Assembly: GCA_947179155.2 (NCBI GenBank)
Contig: OX359275.1
Span: 36,328,808 to 36,392,807 of the forward strand
Length of the DNA stretch: 64,000 nt
Direction of reading: 5' to 3'
From: Hedera helix
Taxonomy: Eukaryota > Streptophyta > Magnoliopsida > Apiales > Araliaceae
Each line of letters starts with the position of its first letter. Positions within the stretch are counted from its first letter, which is position 1. Below the pieces are notes generated by a model that was not told the origin of the DNA, ran no database searches, and was given only the letters and a program-made list of their open reading frames with translations. The position numbers were made by a program, and so were the translations under genes. Shown here piece after piece: positions 1-11,247 of this stretch.

Positions 1-1493
1 CTGTTTGGTGAATAACTATTCGTATTCAAATTGATGGGAATAACCTTACGGCGCGGATTATCGCCTGTTTGGTGAATAACTATTCGTATTCAAATTGATG
101 GGAATAACCTTACGGTGCGGATTATCGCCTGTTGGTGAATAACCCTTTTTATTTGTCTCGTGTGGAAATAATTTGTCTACACGAATTATCACATGACACT
201 TTTATTCTATATTCGTAAGTGATATCATTTTCCTTTATACTCATAAGCGATACCATCTTTTTCATCTTCCATTATTCAAACTTACTATGGTAAGGGATAT
301 TAATTTCCTTCACCGTTTGTTAATCAAACCTGCTACGGTAAGGGATATTATTTTCTTTCATACTCCTAAATCGAAACTTATTATGGAACTATTGCTTCTA
401 TAATTCCTGAAAATATTATATGTTCCATAATAGTTGAACTTCATTATTTCAACTGAACCTTCCTATTTACGTGAACCTTTCTATTGAACTGTAACCGTTA
501 TTCTGAACTGTGGATCTTGAATATCATTTTTAAATTTCACTCCACATCATGTTGGCAATTTGGACATTATTTGAATCTGCACAAAGTAAACTTCTGATAC
601 TTATTGTTTATCCTGTTCTTCTGTTCATCATTTGTATCACTGTTATTTGTATTAATCATCAAGAATCAAGCTGTTGTGAATATCTGTGGCCGGGGGCACA
701 GATGTGATATAATTGTTGAACAGATGATAGGTTAAAGGCGATATACTAGGTTAAAGGCGATACATCTGTTCGGTGTCTTTTATGGCACGTGGTGAATGTT
801 CTCTTTGGCCCGTAGTGCAAAGATGAACTGTTGGTTGGTATGATTATGACCAAAGGCTGAATCTGGTATAATCATGACCGTTGGTGCTTTATTGAATATC
901 TTTGGCCCGTAGTGCAAAGATGAACTGTTGATTGGTATGATTATTACCAAAGGCTGAATCTGGTATAATCATGACCGTTGGTGTTATATTAAATGTCTTT
1001 GGCCCGTAGTGCAAATATGAACTGTTGATCTGCATGATTATGATCAGGAACTGTGAATTTTTATTATCATGACTAATGGTATTTCAGATGATAAAAGTTG
1101 ATGATATTTTTACAAAAAAGAGAAGCGAGTGGACATTATAGTCTGCATTATTCTTCTAATAGATTGCTCATTCCGCTGCTATTATTGATCTGAACGTTGT
1201 TTAAGAATTTAACTACAGTTTTTGATATAAACCTTGTAGTCTATTGTATTCTATCAAGAACTCAACTGTTGAAGGCTAATGATAATTTATTCGTCATTAT
1301 CTTAGTCATGATATTTCTTACTGGGCAATTTGAGCTCACCCTTTCTTTTCGTTCCATTGTTTTTCAACAGGAGATGAGAACGTAACGGGGTCTAGCCGGG
1401 GAATGGAGTGAGAGTGCGGGGATAGCTATCATAGTCTTCACGTGTTATAAAATAGTGTGGCAATAATAATGAAGACTTAGTTGTGTTGTATTA
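1..1493 (+). repeat. Outer element 5' LTR, part A (interrupted at 1493)
   Basis: This reads the same as 16220-17712 of the downstream LTR. It begins inside the array of roughly 64-bp repeats that start GGGAATAACC (copies at 36 and 100). It also contains the repeated motif TTGGCCCGTAGTGCAAAGATG near 808, 902 and 999. The LTR is split by a later insertion after TATTA at 1489-1493. Small open frames here are not credible genes; the same 62-codon frame recurs in the 3' copy because the LTRs are identical. Confidence 0.85.
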
Positions 1494-2302
1494 TGTAAGA
1501 CCCCGAATTTTATGAAATACAAAATTTAATTTTTCTTCATATATATTTTTTTTGAAACAGTAAGTGGTTAAATTAACAAAATTGAAAGTTAAGGATGTTA
1601 TGTGCAAATTTTATTTTGTCGGACAATATTCGCTTTGTCGGGGAATATTCGTTTGGTCGGGGAATATTCGTGCCGTACGACGGCGCCGAAATAATAAATT
1701 ATTGGTGGACCCCACAACGGAATATTTGTCGGATATAGAAAACGACAGAAGTAACCTTTTTAAATAAAAATAGTCAACGGAACTGTTAAAATACCGGTGA
1801 TAAAAGAATAGTAGCATACGGTAGTTTATGGTATTTTCTGTAGCACACGGTACTCTACAGTAACACACGGTATTGCATAGTGTCTCATATTATTGGTCTG
1901 ATAATTGACACCGTAACTGTTACGCATCATTTCATCGATAATTGTCACTGCATAATATTTTATATTATCAATTCAATAATTGTTGTTACACAGTATTTTG
2001 CATTATTGATTTAATAATTGTCATTACACTGTATTTTATATCATTGAGTCAATAATTGTTGTTGCACTGTTTTTAAAATTATTGAACCTAATAATTGTCA
2101 CAGTAACATATGCACAGTAATTCACATTATTGAATCAATAATTGTCATTACACAGTAACGTATGCTTTATTTTACATTATTGTTATCTCTATTATGATGT
2201 TATTTAAACAGTTGTATTTCATTAATTTATTGACTTGATATCTAAGAGCTAACTATACTGTATTTATAACAATTAGTCATAATAATTGAATTGATAAAGT
2301 TA

Positions 2303-2570
2303 TTTGTTTATAATATAAAGTTAGGTGATTATTAGGTGATATGAAATGAATGGTGTAGATTAAAGTGTGAATTATTGTTGAATAATTGAATTGATTTGTT
2401 TATAATATAAAGTTAGGTGATTATTAGGTGATATGAAATGAATGGTGTAGATTAAAGTGTGAATTATTGTTGAATAATTAAATTGATTTGTTTATAATAT
2501 AAAGTTAGGTGATTATTAGGTGATATGAAATGAATGGTGTAGATTAAAGATAATATAATATTTGAAATGG
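2303..2570 (+). repeat. 92-bp tandem repeat in LTR1
   Basis: The stretch TTTGTTTATAATATAAAGTT recurs with a 92-bp period (starts near 2303, 2395 and 2487), each copy carrying the AATGAATGGTGTAGATTAAA motif. The array lies just upstream of the TATA box, where U3 enhancers of LTRs usually lie. LTR2 carries the same three copies with an 11-bp gap after the first. Confidence 0.8.
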
Positions 2571-2637
2571 ATGATGTAGATTAAAAGATGATCTTTAAAT
2601 GAATGGTTTAGATTAAATGAATGATAAGATTTTTGGC

Positions 2638-2645
2638 TATAAATA
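2638..2645 (+). promoter_or_regulatory. TATA box of LTR1
   Basis: TATAAATA lies downstream of the 92-bp repeats, followed by a C/T-rich leader. The same box occurs in LTR2 (9804-9811), LTR3 (12268-12275) and, in different surrounding sequence, in the outer LTR (15458-15465). It probably marks the U3/R boundary about 30 bp downstream. Confidence 0.6.
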
Positions 2646-2970
2646 GAAGCCTTACTTAAGGATTTTTCATAAACTTCCTTACTTGTTCTTTCTTTCTCTC
2701 TCTAAATACTTTTTGTGAAAGTTCTCTCTAAGTGTGCTTAAGTCATCTTGAGTATTTGTGAAGATCTATAAGTATACGTGTACTGTTCAAGTTAATCAAC
2801 CTCATTTAAATCAATATCCAGTCACGTGTTGAGGTAAGGGATACCATATTTTTCATCTTCCATTATTCAAACATACTATGGTAAGGGATTATCATTATTT
2901 GATTCTCGATAATAATATTGTTTCTTCCTTACTCATAAGACGTGCCTTTTATTTCCATGTATTAAATTGT

Positions 2971-3236
2971 GGGAATAACCTTACGGAGCGGATTGCCGCC
3001 TGTTGGTGAATAACCTTTCGTATTCATTCATTATTAATCTCTGAGAATAACCTTACGGAGCGGATTGCCGCCTGTTTGGTGAATAACTCTTTGTACTCAA
3101 ATTCTATTAAATTGTGGGAATAACCTTATGGAGCGGATTGCCGCCTGTTTGGTGAATAACTCTTTGTACTCAAATTCTATTAAATTGTGGGAATAACCTT
3201 ACGGAGCGGATTGCCGCCTGTTGGTGAATAACCCTT
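2971..3236 (+). repeat. ~73-bp tandem repeat array in LTR1 (4 copies)
   Basis: Copies start at 2971, 3043, 3116 and 3189, each beginning GGGAATAACC or GAGAATAACC and ending with GGTGAATAAC. Copy number varies: four in LTR1 and LTR2, five in LTR3, and five shorter variants in the outer 3' LTR. It lies downstream of the TATA box and is probably transcribed. Confidence 0.8.
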
Positions 3237-4418
3237 TGTATTAATTTCCTTCACCTTTTGTTAATCAAACCTGCTACGGTAAGGGATATTATTTTCTTTC
3301 ATACTCCTAAATCGAAATTTATTATGGAACTATTGCTTCTATAATTCCTGAAAATATTATATGTTCCATAATAGTTGAACTTCATTATTTCAACTGAACC
3401 TTCCTATTTACGTGAACCTTTCTATTGAATTGTAACCGTTATTCTTAACTGTGGATCTTGAATATCATTTTTAAATTTCACTCCACATCATGTTGACAAT
3501 TTGGACATTATTTGAATCTGTACAAAGTAAACTTCCGATACTTATTGTTATCCTATTTTTTCTGTTCATCATTTATATCATTCTAATCATCCAAAAATCA
3601 AGCTGTTGTGAATATCTGTGGCCGGGGGCACAGATGTGATATATTTGTTGAACAGATGATAGGTTAAAGGCGATATAATAGGTTAAAGGCGATACATCTG
3701 TTCGGTGTCTTTTGTGGCACGTGGTGAATGTTCTCTTTGGCCCGTAGTGCAAAGATGAACTGTTGTTTGGTATGATTATGACCAAAGGCTGAATCTGGTA
3801 TAATCATGACCGTTGGTGTTATATTGAATGTCTTTGGCCCGTAGTGCAAAGATGAACTGTTGATCTGCATGATTATGATCAGGAACTGTGAATTTGTATT
3901 ATCTTGACTAATGATATTTCAGATGATAAAAGTTGATGATGTTTTTCCTAAAAAGAGAACCGAGTGGACATTATAGTCTGCATTATTCTTCTAATAGATT
4001 ACTCATTCCGCTGCTATTATTGATCTGAACGTTGTTTAAGAATTTAATTGCAGTTTTTGATATAAACCTTGTAGTCTATTGTATTCTATCAAGAACTCAA
4101 CTGTTGAAGACTAATGATAATTTATTCGTCATTATCTTAGTCATGATATTCTTTACTGGGCTATTTGAGCTCACCCTTTCTTTTGTTCCATTGTTTTTCA
4201 ACAGGAGATGAAAACATAACAGGGTCTAGCCGGGGAATGGAGTGAGGGTCCGAGGAATAGTTATCATAGTCTTCACGTTTTGTAAAATAGTGTGGCAATA
4301 ATAGTGAAGACTTAGTTGTGTATTATTATACACTGTATTGTTGTACGTTGTGCTTTGTTGTAGTATTTTGACGACTCAAGTTTGGGCTGTGTGGGCCCAG
4401 ATTTGGGGGCGTCACAGT

Positions 4419-4430
4419 TGGCATCAGAGC
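4419..4430 (+). other. Primer-binding site (initiator Met-tRNA type)
   Basis: TGGCATCAGAGC follows LTR1 after two bases. It differs by one base from TGGTATCAGAGC, the usual plant gypsy/copia site complementary to initiator Met-tRNA. Confidence 0.8.
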
Positions 4431-4615
4431 TTAGGGATATGGTCTTTAATGGAGATCTGGGGTAGAACTAGGAGGGGAGAGACGAATAGAATCAGTCACT
4501 AGTGTGTCATACCTAAAATAGATTTTATTATCTAATGAGTCGATTTGAATGTAGGAACATGAAGTGATGAGTCAGCTTATTTGAACTAACATTTATTTTG
4601 TGACCACAGTTAATT

Positions 4616-5236
4616 ATGGCATCTGGAAATCAGGAGGTTAACTATGAAATTACCGAAACAAATGTAGCTGCAAAACAAGAGGCGACGAATAATCTTCTTA
4701 CAAACTCAGAGTTGAATCATTTGCCTAAGGCAAAAATTATGCGTGTTCTATCCAGTAAGGATGAAGGTGAAAGCTCTGCTACAGTCGTTCCAGATCCATT
4801 CTTAGAAGCAATTAAAGGAAGTAACGAACTTGCGAAAATTATTGCCTTTAATTTACTCACTAATTGGGAGAGTGATATCACATGGTTATGCTCTATAACA
4901 AAGGATCAGAATATATGGACTTTTCATATTAGTCTTTGGGATTTATGGTGTTCCAGCTATGATTTTCAAGATTATTTAAAAATGATGTTTCTATACTTTT
5001 GGGCGTTACAATTTAGAGGAATTCAGGTTAAGTTAGTCACTATCGTGGAAACTGCAGTCTATCGAAAATACTATTTTAATGGAAATCATTGGTACCTTAC
5101 TACTGATGAAGTTGATGAACCCGAGAAACAGTTTGCTAGAAAATTATTCAGTGGTATTCCCATGGTTGAAATACGTGAAGATCCGAATGAAGTATTCGGG
5201 ATTCGATTTGACGATAACAGTCAAGAAACCGAATGA
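4616..5236 (+). CDS. Unrecognised 206-aa ORF1 in the gag position of the inner retrotransposon
   Basis: This is an intact frame that starts about 190 bp after the primer site and ends where the protease frame takes over. Chromovirus gag is normally longer and carries a retrotransposon gag domain and a CCHC zinc knuckle. I see no CX2CX4HX4C motif and no recognisable capsid motif here. The N-terminal ~70 residues are polar; the middle (about 80-150) is rich in Trp, Phe, Tyr and Leu; the C-terminus is acidic. The first codons are also kept in the outer element at 14426, so this is a genuine family ORF start. It may be a highly diverged or truncated gag, or an acquired sequence. Translation into pol would need a +1 shift. 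Function unknown. Confidence 0.6.
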   Translation: MASGNQEVNYEITETNVAAKQEATNNLLTNSELNHLPKAKIMRVLSSKDEGESSATVVPDPFLEAIKGSNELAKIIAFNLLTNWESDITWLCSITKDQNIWTFHISLWDLWCSSYDFQDYLKMMFLYFWALQFRGIQVKLVTIVETAVYRKYYFNGNHWYLTTDEVDEPEKQFARKLFSGIPMVEIREDPNEVFGIRFDDNSQETE

Positions 5237-5861
5237 GGTGATAACCGGTAAGCTATTCATAAATTCTCGTGAAGTCTACGCTTTGTTAGATACTGGCTCT
5301 ACCCATTCTTTTATCTCACCTGCATGTGCTCAGCGTTTAAACTTAACTCCTGAAAATTTGGACTTTGACTTATCAGTTGAAACCCCATTAGGAGAAATGA
5401 CCATTACATCTACTGTCTATAAATCTTGCCTAGTTCAAATCAACAACCTCACATTACCTGTTGACCTTATTTCTTTGGAGATGCATGAATTTGATGTGAT
5501 TTTAGGAATTGATTGGTTGACTACCCATCATGCTAAAATTGATTGTTTTCATAAGATTATTAGTTTTCATATTCCTAATCAACCTGTCATGCAAATTCAA
5601 GCAACTAAACCATTGAAATCTATAACTGTTATTTCTAGCCATAAAGCCATTCGTTTATTGAAAAACGGATGTCAAGCCTTTTTAGCTCATGTCACTGATT
5701 TGAACAAAAATACGTCAAACTTAAATGATATTCCCATTGTTAATGAGTTTCCTGACGTTTTTTCTGAGGAACTTTCTGGCTTACCCCAAACCGTGAAATT
5801 GATTTTTATATTGATCTTGAACCCGGTACCAAGCCCATTTCCAAAGCTCCCTACCGAATGA
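5231..5861 (+). pseudogene. Retrotransposon aspartic protease segment of pol (frameshifted from RT)
   Basis: This frame contains the retropepsin active site DTGSTHSFIS, with the catalytic Asp codon at 5289-5291. A later hydrophobic segment includes GIDWL, the usual second landmark of plant gypsy proteases. The open frame extends upstream to 5079, but that part overlaps ORF1 and looks like a shadow. Near 5782-5786 the frame is lost: the sequence after a short C run reads as the expected PR-RT linker only in another frame, consistent with loss of one base. PR would normally be released from Gag-Pol by self-cleavage; here it cannot be made as part of one polyprotein. Confidence 0.8.
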
Positions 5862-7531
5862 CTCCCATTGAACTTCAAGAGTTAAAAGTCCAACTACAGG
5901 AATTGTTGGATACCGGTTTCATTCGTCCGAGTGCATCACCTTGGGGTGCTCCTGTCCTTTATGTGAAGAAGAAAGACGGGAGTATGAGATTGTGCATTGA
6001 CTACCGAGAATTGAACCATGTCACCATCAAGAACAGGTACCCGTTACCTCGGATTGATGACATGTTTGATCAATTGCAAGGCGCTCAACATTTCTCAAAG
6101 ATTGATCTCCGTTCTGGATATCATCAGTTAAAGGTTAAAGCTGAGGACATTCCAAAGACTGCTTTCATAACTCGTTATGGGCATTATGAGTTCTTAGTCA
6201 TGCCTTTTGGACTAACTAATGCTCCTGCAGCTTTCATGGACATGATGAACCGGATATTCAAGGAACATTTGGATCATTTTGTGGTTGTCTTTATTGATGA
6301 CATCCTCATATACTCCAAGAGTCGCGAGGATCATGAACAACATCTGAGATTGATACTACAAAAGCTCCGTGAAAACAAATTATATGCCAAGTTGAAGAAA
6401 TGTGAGTTCTGGCTTGAGGAGGTCGCGTTTCTTGGGCATGTGATTTCTAGTCAAGGAATATCAGTCGATCCTGCGAAGATTGAAACGGTACTAAATTGGG
6501 AACAACCCAAAACAGTAACCGAATTCCGAAGTTTTCTGGGTCTAGCTGGTTATTATCGGAGATTCGTAGAAGGATTTTCTCGAATCGCCACTCCATTAAC
6601 GCAGCTTACTCGGAAAAGCACAAAATTCATATGGAGCGAGGAATGCGAGAAAAGTTTCCAAGAACTCAAGAAGAGACTGGTTTCAGCTCCTGTTCTGACC
6701 ATACCATCAGGATCAGGAGAATTTGTTATCTACAGCGATGCTTCTGGCAAAGGTCTAGGTTGTGTCCTTATGCAACATGGAAAGGTTATAGCCTACGCTT
6801 CTCGACAACTCAAAGATTATGAGAAAAATTATCCTACTCATGATCTAGAGTTGGCAGCAGTCGTTTTCGCGTTGAAGATCTGGAGACACTACTTGTACGG
6901 AGAAAAAGTGGATATCTATACGGATCATAAAAGTCTCAAGTATTTCTTCACCCAGAAGGAACTCAACATGCGACAACGACGTTGGCTTGAGCTGTTAAAG
7001 GATTATGACCACACAATCCAGTATCACCCGGAAAAGGCGAACGTTGTAGCTGACGCTTTGAGCAGAAAATCTTATGCAAGTACAAGTGCACTGCTGACAA
7101 CACAAAAGTGTATTTTGTACGACTTGCAAAAGATGGAGATAGAGCTAAAGACACCAGGGACCCACTCGAAGATTGCTCACGTGCGAGTAGAACCAACTTT
7201 AATCGATAAAATTAAAGCTGCTCAAGCTACCGATCCGGAACTGATAAACATGATAAAGAAAGTACAAGAAGGTGCCATTCCCGAAGCAAGAATCGACGAG
7301 AAAGGAATACTTCGAGTCAACTCTCGACTCTGTGTTCCTAACGATCCTGAATTAAAGCATAAAATCATGATGGAGGCACAACACGCCGTTTGCAATCCAC
7401 CCAGGAGGTACCAAGATGTATCGAGATCTTCGACATACATTTTGGTGGAACAATATGAAAAGAGAGATTGCGGAGTTTATCTCAAGGTGCCTAACTTGTC
7501 AACGTGTCAAGGCAGAGCATCAAGTTCCTAA
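5858..7531 (+). pseudogene. Reverse transcriptase-RNase H segment of pol (Ty3/gypsy)
   Basis: RT motifs occur in order: the KKKDGSMR and CIDYRELN region (residues ~37-53), SKIDLRSGYHQ (~80-90), MPFGLTNAP (~115-123) and the catalytic FIDDILIYS with the Asp pair at 147-148. RNase H follows with YSDASGKGLG, an ELAAVVFAL helix and a YTDHKSL strand, ending in VADALSRK. The enzyme would copy element RNA to cDNA inside virus-like particles. The frame departs from the expected linker near 7385-7395, and integrase continues in a different frame, so residues after ~510 are out of frame. The catalytic residues of both domains are intact. Confidence 0.9.
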
Positions 7532-8675
7532 AGGTCCATTACAATCACTTGAAGTTCCCGAATGGAAGTGGGAACATATCAATATGGACTTCGTGACGGG
7601 TCTTCCAAAAGTTTCTCAAGGCTTAGATGCAATTTGGGTGATCGTAGATAGATTGACCAAATCTGCTCATTTCTTGCCTATACGAGAAAACTTTTCACTT
7701 GAACGTCTTGCCGGTATGTACATAAATGAGATCGTGAGATTGCATGGCATGCCAGTTTCCATAGTTTCTGATCGAGATCCTAGATTCACTTCACGCTTTT
7801 GGATCAGTCTACAAAAAGCTATGGGCACTGAACTACGTTTTAGTTCTGCATACCATCCTCAAACGGACGGACAATCGGAAAGGACGATCCAGACCCTCGA
7901 AGATCTTTTGAGACTTTGTGTATTAGACTTCAAAGGAAGTTGGGATAAGTACTTGCCGTTGGTGGAATTTTCTTACAACAACAGTTACCAAGCAAGCATA
8001 GGCATAGCTCCATTCGAGGCATTGTATGGAAGGAAGTGTCGCTCTCCAATATGTTGGAATGAGGTAGGAGAAGCAAAATTGTTGGGACCCGAGTTGGTAC
8101 GCTTGACGACCGAAAAGATCCAAATGATCCGACAACGAATACAGACCGCACAAGAACGACAAAAGAGTTATGCTGATCTTCATCGGAGAGACGAAAGTTT
8201 CAACGTCGGAGATCATGTATTCTTACGTGTTTCTCCATGGAAAGGGGTTACGAGATTCGGAAAGAGAGGAAAGCTCAACCCTCGATTTATTGGCCCATTT
8301 GAAATCCTCGATCGAATAGGAACCGTAGCCTACAGACTAGCCCTACCACCAAGTATGTCTCGCATCCATAACGTTTTTCACATATCTATGTTACGTAAAT
8401 ATGTGAAGGACCCAAACCACGTCATTGAGTTAGAACCAGACGTTATAGCAGAAGATTTAACATACGAGGAGGTACCTGTTAAGATCCTGGATAAGAAGGA
8501 GCAGATCCTACGCTCAAAGGTTATACCTCAAGTTAAGGTTTTATGGAGGAACCAAGATACTGAGGAAATGACCTGGGAGCTAGAATCTGAGATGAAATCT
8601 AAGTATCCTTACCTCTTCGATATGTCAGGTACGTCAATTTCGGGGACGAAATTTCATAAGGAGGGGAGGTTGTAA
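7416..8675 (+). pseudogene. Integrase segment of pol with C-terminal chromodomain-like tail
   Basis: The open frame begins inside the integrase N-terminal zinc-binding domain (CX2C at residues 25-28). The catalytic triad D58, D119, E155 has the DD35E spacing, in FVTGLP, SDRDPRF and HPQTDGQSE contexts. A GPF/Y-type C-terminal domain (FIGPFEIL) follows, then a segment with VLWRNQ and TWELE (about 370-395) typical of the chromodomain of Tekay-like chromoviruses, which helps target insertion to chromatin. The stop codon overlaps the first bases of LTR2, as in related elements. The upstream half of the zinc-binding domain lies in the RT frame because of the break near 7390. Confidence 0.9.
8658..8669 (+). 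other. Polypurine tract of inner element
   Basis: A purine run AAGGAGGGGAGG lies immediately before the TG of LTR2. It is the expected primer for plus-strand DNA synthesis. The same run precedes the outer 3' LTR at 14495-14506. Confidence 0.75.
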
Positions 8676-11247
8676 GACCCCGAATTTTATGAAATACAAA
8701 ATTTAATTTTTCTTCATATATATTTTTTTTGAAACAGTAAGTGGTTAAATTAACAAAATTGAAAGTTAAGGATGTTATGTGCAAATTTTATTTTGTCGGA
8801 CAATATTCGCTTTGTCGGGGAATATTCGTTTGGTCGGGGAATATTCGTGCCGTACGACGGCGCCGAAATAATAAATTATTGGTGGACCCCACAACGGAAT
8901 ATTTGTCGGATATAGAAAACGACAGAAGTAACCTTTTTAAATAAAAATAGTCAACGGAACTGTTAAAATACCGGTGATAAAAGAATAGTAGCATACGGTA
9001 GTTTATGGTATTTTCTGTAGCACACGGTACTCTACAGTAACACACGGTATTGCATAGTGTCTCATATTATTGGTCTGATAATTGACACCGTAACTGTTAC
9101 GCATCATTTCATCGATAATTGTCACTGCATAATATTTTATATTATCAATTCAATAATTGTTGTTACACAGTATTTTGCATTATTGATTTAATAATTGTCA
9201 TTACACTGTATTTTATATCATTGAGTCAATAATTGTTGTTGCACTGTTTTTAAAATTATTGAACCTAATAATTGTCACAGTAACATATGCACAGTAATTC
9301 ACATTATTGAATCAATAATTGTCATTACACAGTAACGTATGCTTTATTTTACATTATTGTTATCTCTATTATGATGTTATTTAAACAGAGTTATTTCATT
9401 AATTTATTGACTTGATATCTAAGAGCTAACTATACTGTATTTATAACAATTAGTCATAATAATTGAATTGATAAAGTTATTTGTTTATAATATAAAGTTA
9501 GGTGATTATTAGGTGATATGAAATGAATGGTGTAGATTAAAGTGTGAATTATTGAATTGATTTGTTTATAATATAAAGTTAGGTGATTATTAGGTGATAT
9601 GAAATGAATGGTGTAGATTAAAGTGTGAATTATTGTTGAATAATTAAATTGATTTGTTTATAATATAAAGTTAGGTGATTATTAGGTGATATGAAATGAA
9701 TGGTGTAGATTAAAGATAATATAATATTTGAAATGGATGGTGTAGATTAAAAGATGATCTTTAAATGAATGGTTTAGATTAAATGAATGATAAGATTTTT
9801 GGCTATAAATACAAGCCTTAACTTAAGGATTTTTCATAAACTTCCTTACTTGTTCTTTCTTTCTCTCTCTAAATACTTCTTGTGAAAGTTCTCTCTAAGT
9901 GTGCTTAAGTCATCTTGAGTATTTGTGAAGATCTATAAGTATACGTGTACTGTTCAAGTTAATCAACCTCATTTAAATCAATATCCAGTCACGTGTTGAG
10001 GTAAGGGATACCATATTTTTCATCTTCCATTATTCAAACATACTATGGTAAGGGATTATCATTATTTGATTCTCGATAATAATATTGTTTCTTCCTTACT
10101 CATAAGACGTGCCTTTTATTTCCATGTATTAAATTGTGGGAATAACCTTACGGAGCGGATTGCCGCCTGTTGGTGAATAACCTTTCGTATTCATTCATTA
10201 TTAATCTCTGAGAATAACCTTACGGAGCGGATTGCCGCCTGTTTGGTGAATAACTCTTTGTACTCAAATTCTATTAAATTGTGGGAATAACCTTATGGAG
10301 CGGATTGCCGCCTGTTTGGTGAATAACTCTTTGTACTCAAATTCTATTAAATTGTGGGAATAACCTTACGGAGCGGATTGCCGCCTGTTGGTGAATAACC
10401 CTTTGTATTAATTTCCTTCACCTTTTGTTAATCAAACCTGCTACGGTAAGGGATATTATTTTCTTTCATACTCCTAAATCGAAATTTATTATGGAACTAT
10501 TGCTTCTATAATTCCTGAAAATATTATATGTTCCATAATAGTTGAACTTCATTATTTCAACTGAACCTTCCTATTTACGTGAACCTTTCTATTGAATTGT
10601 AACCGTTATTCTTAACTGTGGATCTTGAATATCATTTTTAAATTTCACTCCACATCATGTTGACAATTTGGACATTATTTGAATCTGTACAAAGTAAACT
10701 TCCGATACTTATTGTTATCCTATTTTTTCTGTTCATCATTTATATCATTCTAATCATCCAAAAATCAAGCTGTTGTGAATATCTGTGGCCGGGGGCACAG
10801 ATGTGATATATTTGTTGAACAGATGATAGGTTAAAGGCGATATAATAGGTTAAAGGCGATACATCTGTTCGGTGTCTTTTGTGGCACGTGGTGAATGTTC
10901 TCTTTGGCCCGTAGTGCAAAGATGAACTGTTGTTTGGTATGATTATGACCAAAGGCTGAATCTGGTATAATCATGACCGTTGGTGTTATATTGAATGTCT
11001 TTGGCCCGTAGTGCAAAGATGAACTGTTGATCTGCATGATTATGATCAGGAACTGTGAATTTGTATTATCTTGACTAATGATATTTCAGATGATAAAAGT
11101 TGATGATGTTTTTCCTAAAAAGAGAACCGAGTGGACATTATAGTCTGCATTATTCTTCTAATAGATTACTCATTCCGCTGCTATTATTGATCTGAACGTT
11201 GTTTAAGAATTTAATTGCAGTTTTTGATATAAACCTTGTAGTCTATT
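8671..11247 (+). repeat. Inner element LTR2, missing its last ~336 bp
   Basis: It is collinear with 1494-4080 of LTR1, with only a handful of substitutions and an 11-bp gap in the 92-bp array. It stops at GTCTATT and is followed directly by the TGTAAG of LTR3. The missing segment is the 3' terminal part of the LTR, including the CA end. Confidence 0.85.

Larger units (their letters stand above)
1494..4416 (+). repeat. Inner element LTR1 (5' LTR, ~2.9 kb)
   Basis: It starts with TG and ends with CA. It contains two internal tandem arrays (92-bp and ~73-bp units), a TATA box, and a 3' segment with motifs such as TTAAAGGCGATA repeated in pairs. Length and organisation match the LTR3 copy. No protein-coding capacity is credible. 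Confidence 0.9.

Noticed and set aside
1197..1385. 62-codon ORF, repeated at 17416-17604
   Set aside because: Lies inside the LTRs of the outer element and recurs only because the LTRs are identical; no gene signals.
1564..1868. 67- and 85-codon ORFs repeated at 8741-9045 (and the minus one at 11365-11622)
   Set aside because: Inside LTR U3 sequence on both strands; overlapping and driven by the LTR copies.
1..3240. Regularly spaced GGGAATAACC repeats as a possible CRISPR array
   Set aside because: The repeats are tandem units without unique spacers, lie in a plant LTR, and vary in number between LTR copies.
5079..5230. N-terminal part of the protease-frame ORF
   Set aside because: It overlaps ORF1 in another frame and has no protease similarity; credible protease sequence starts near 5231.
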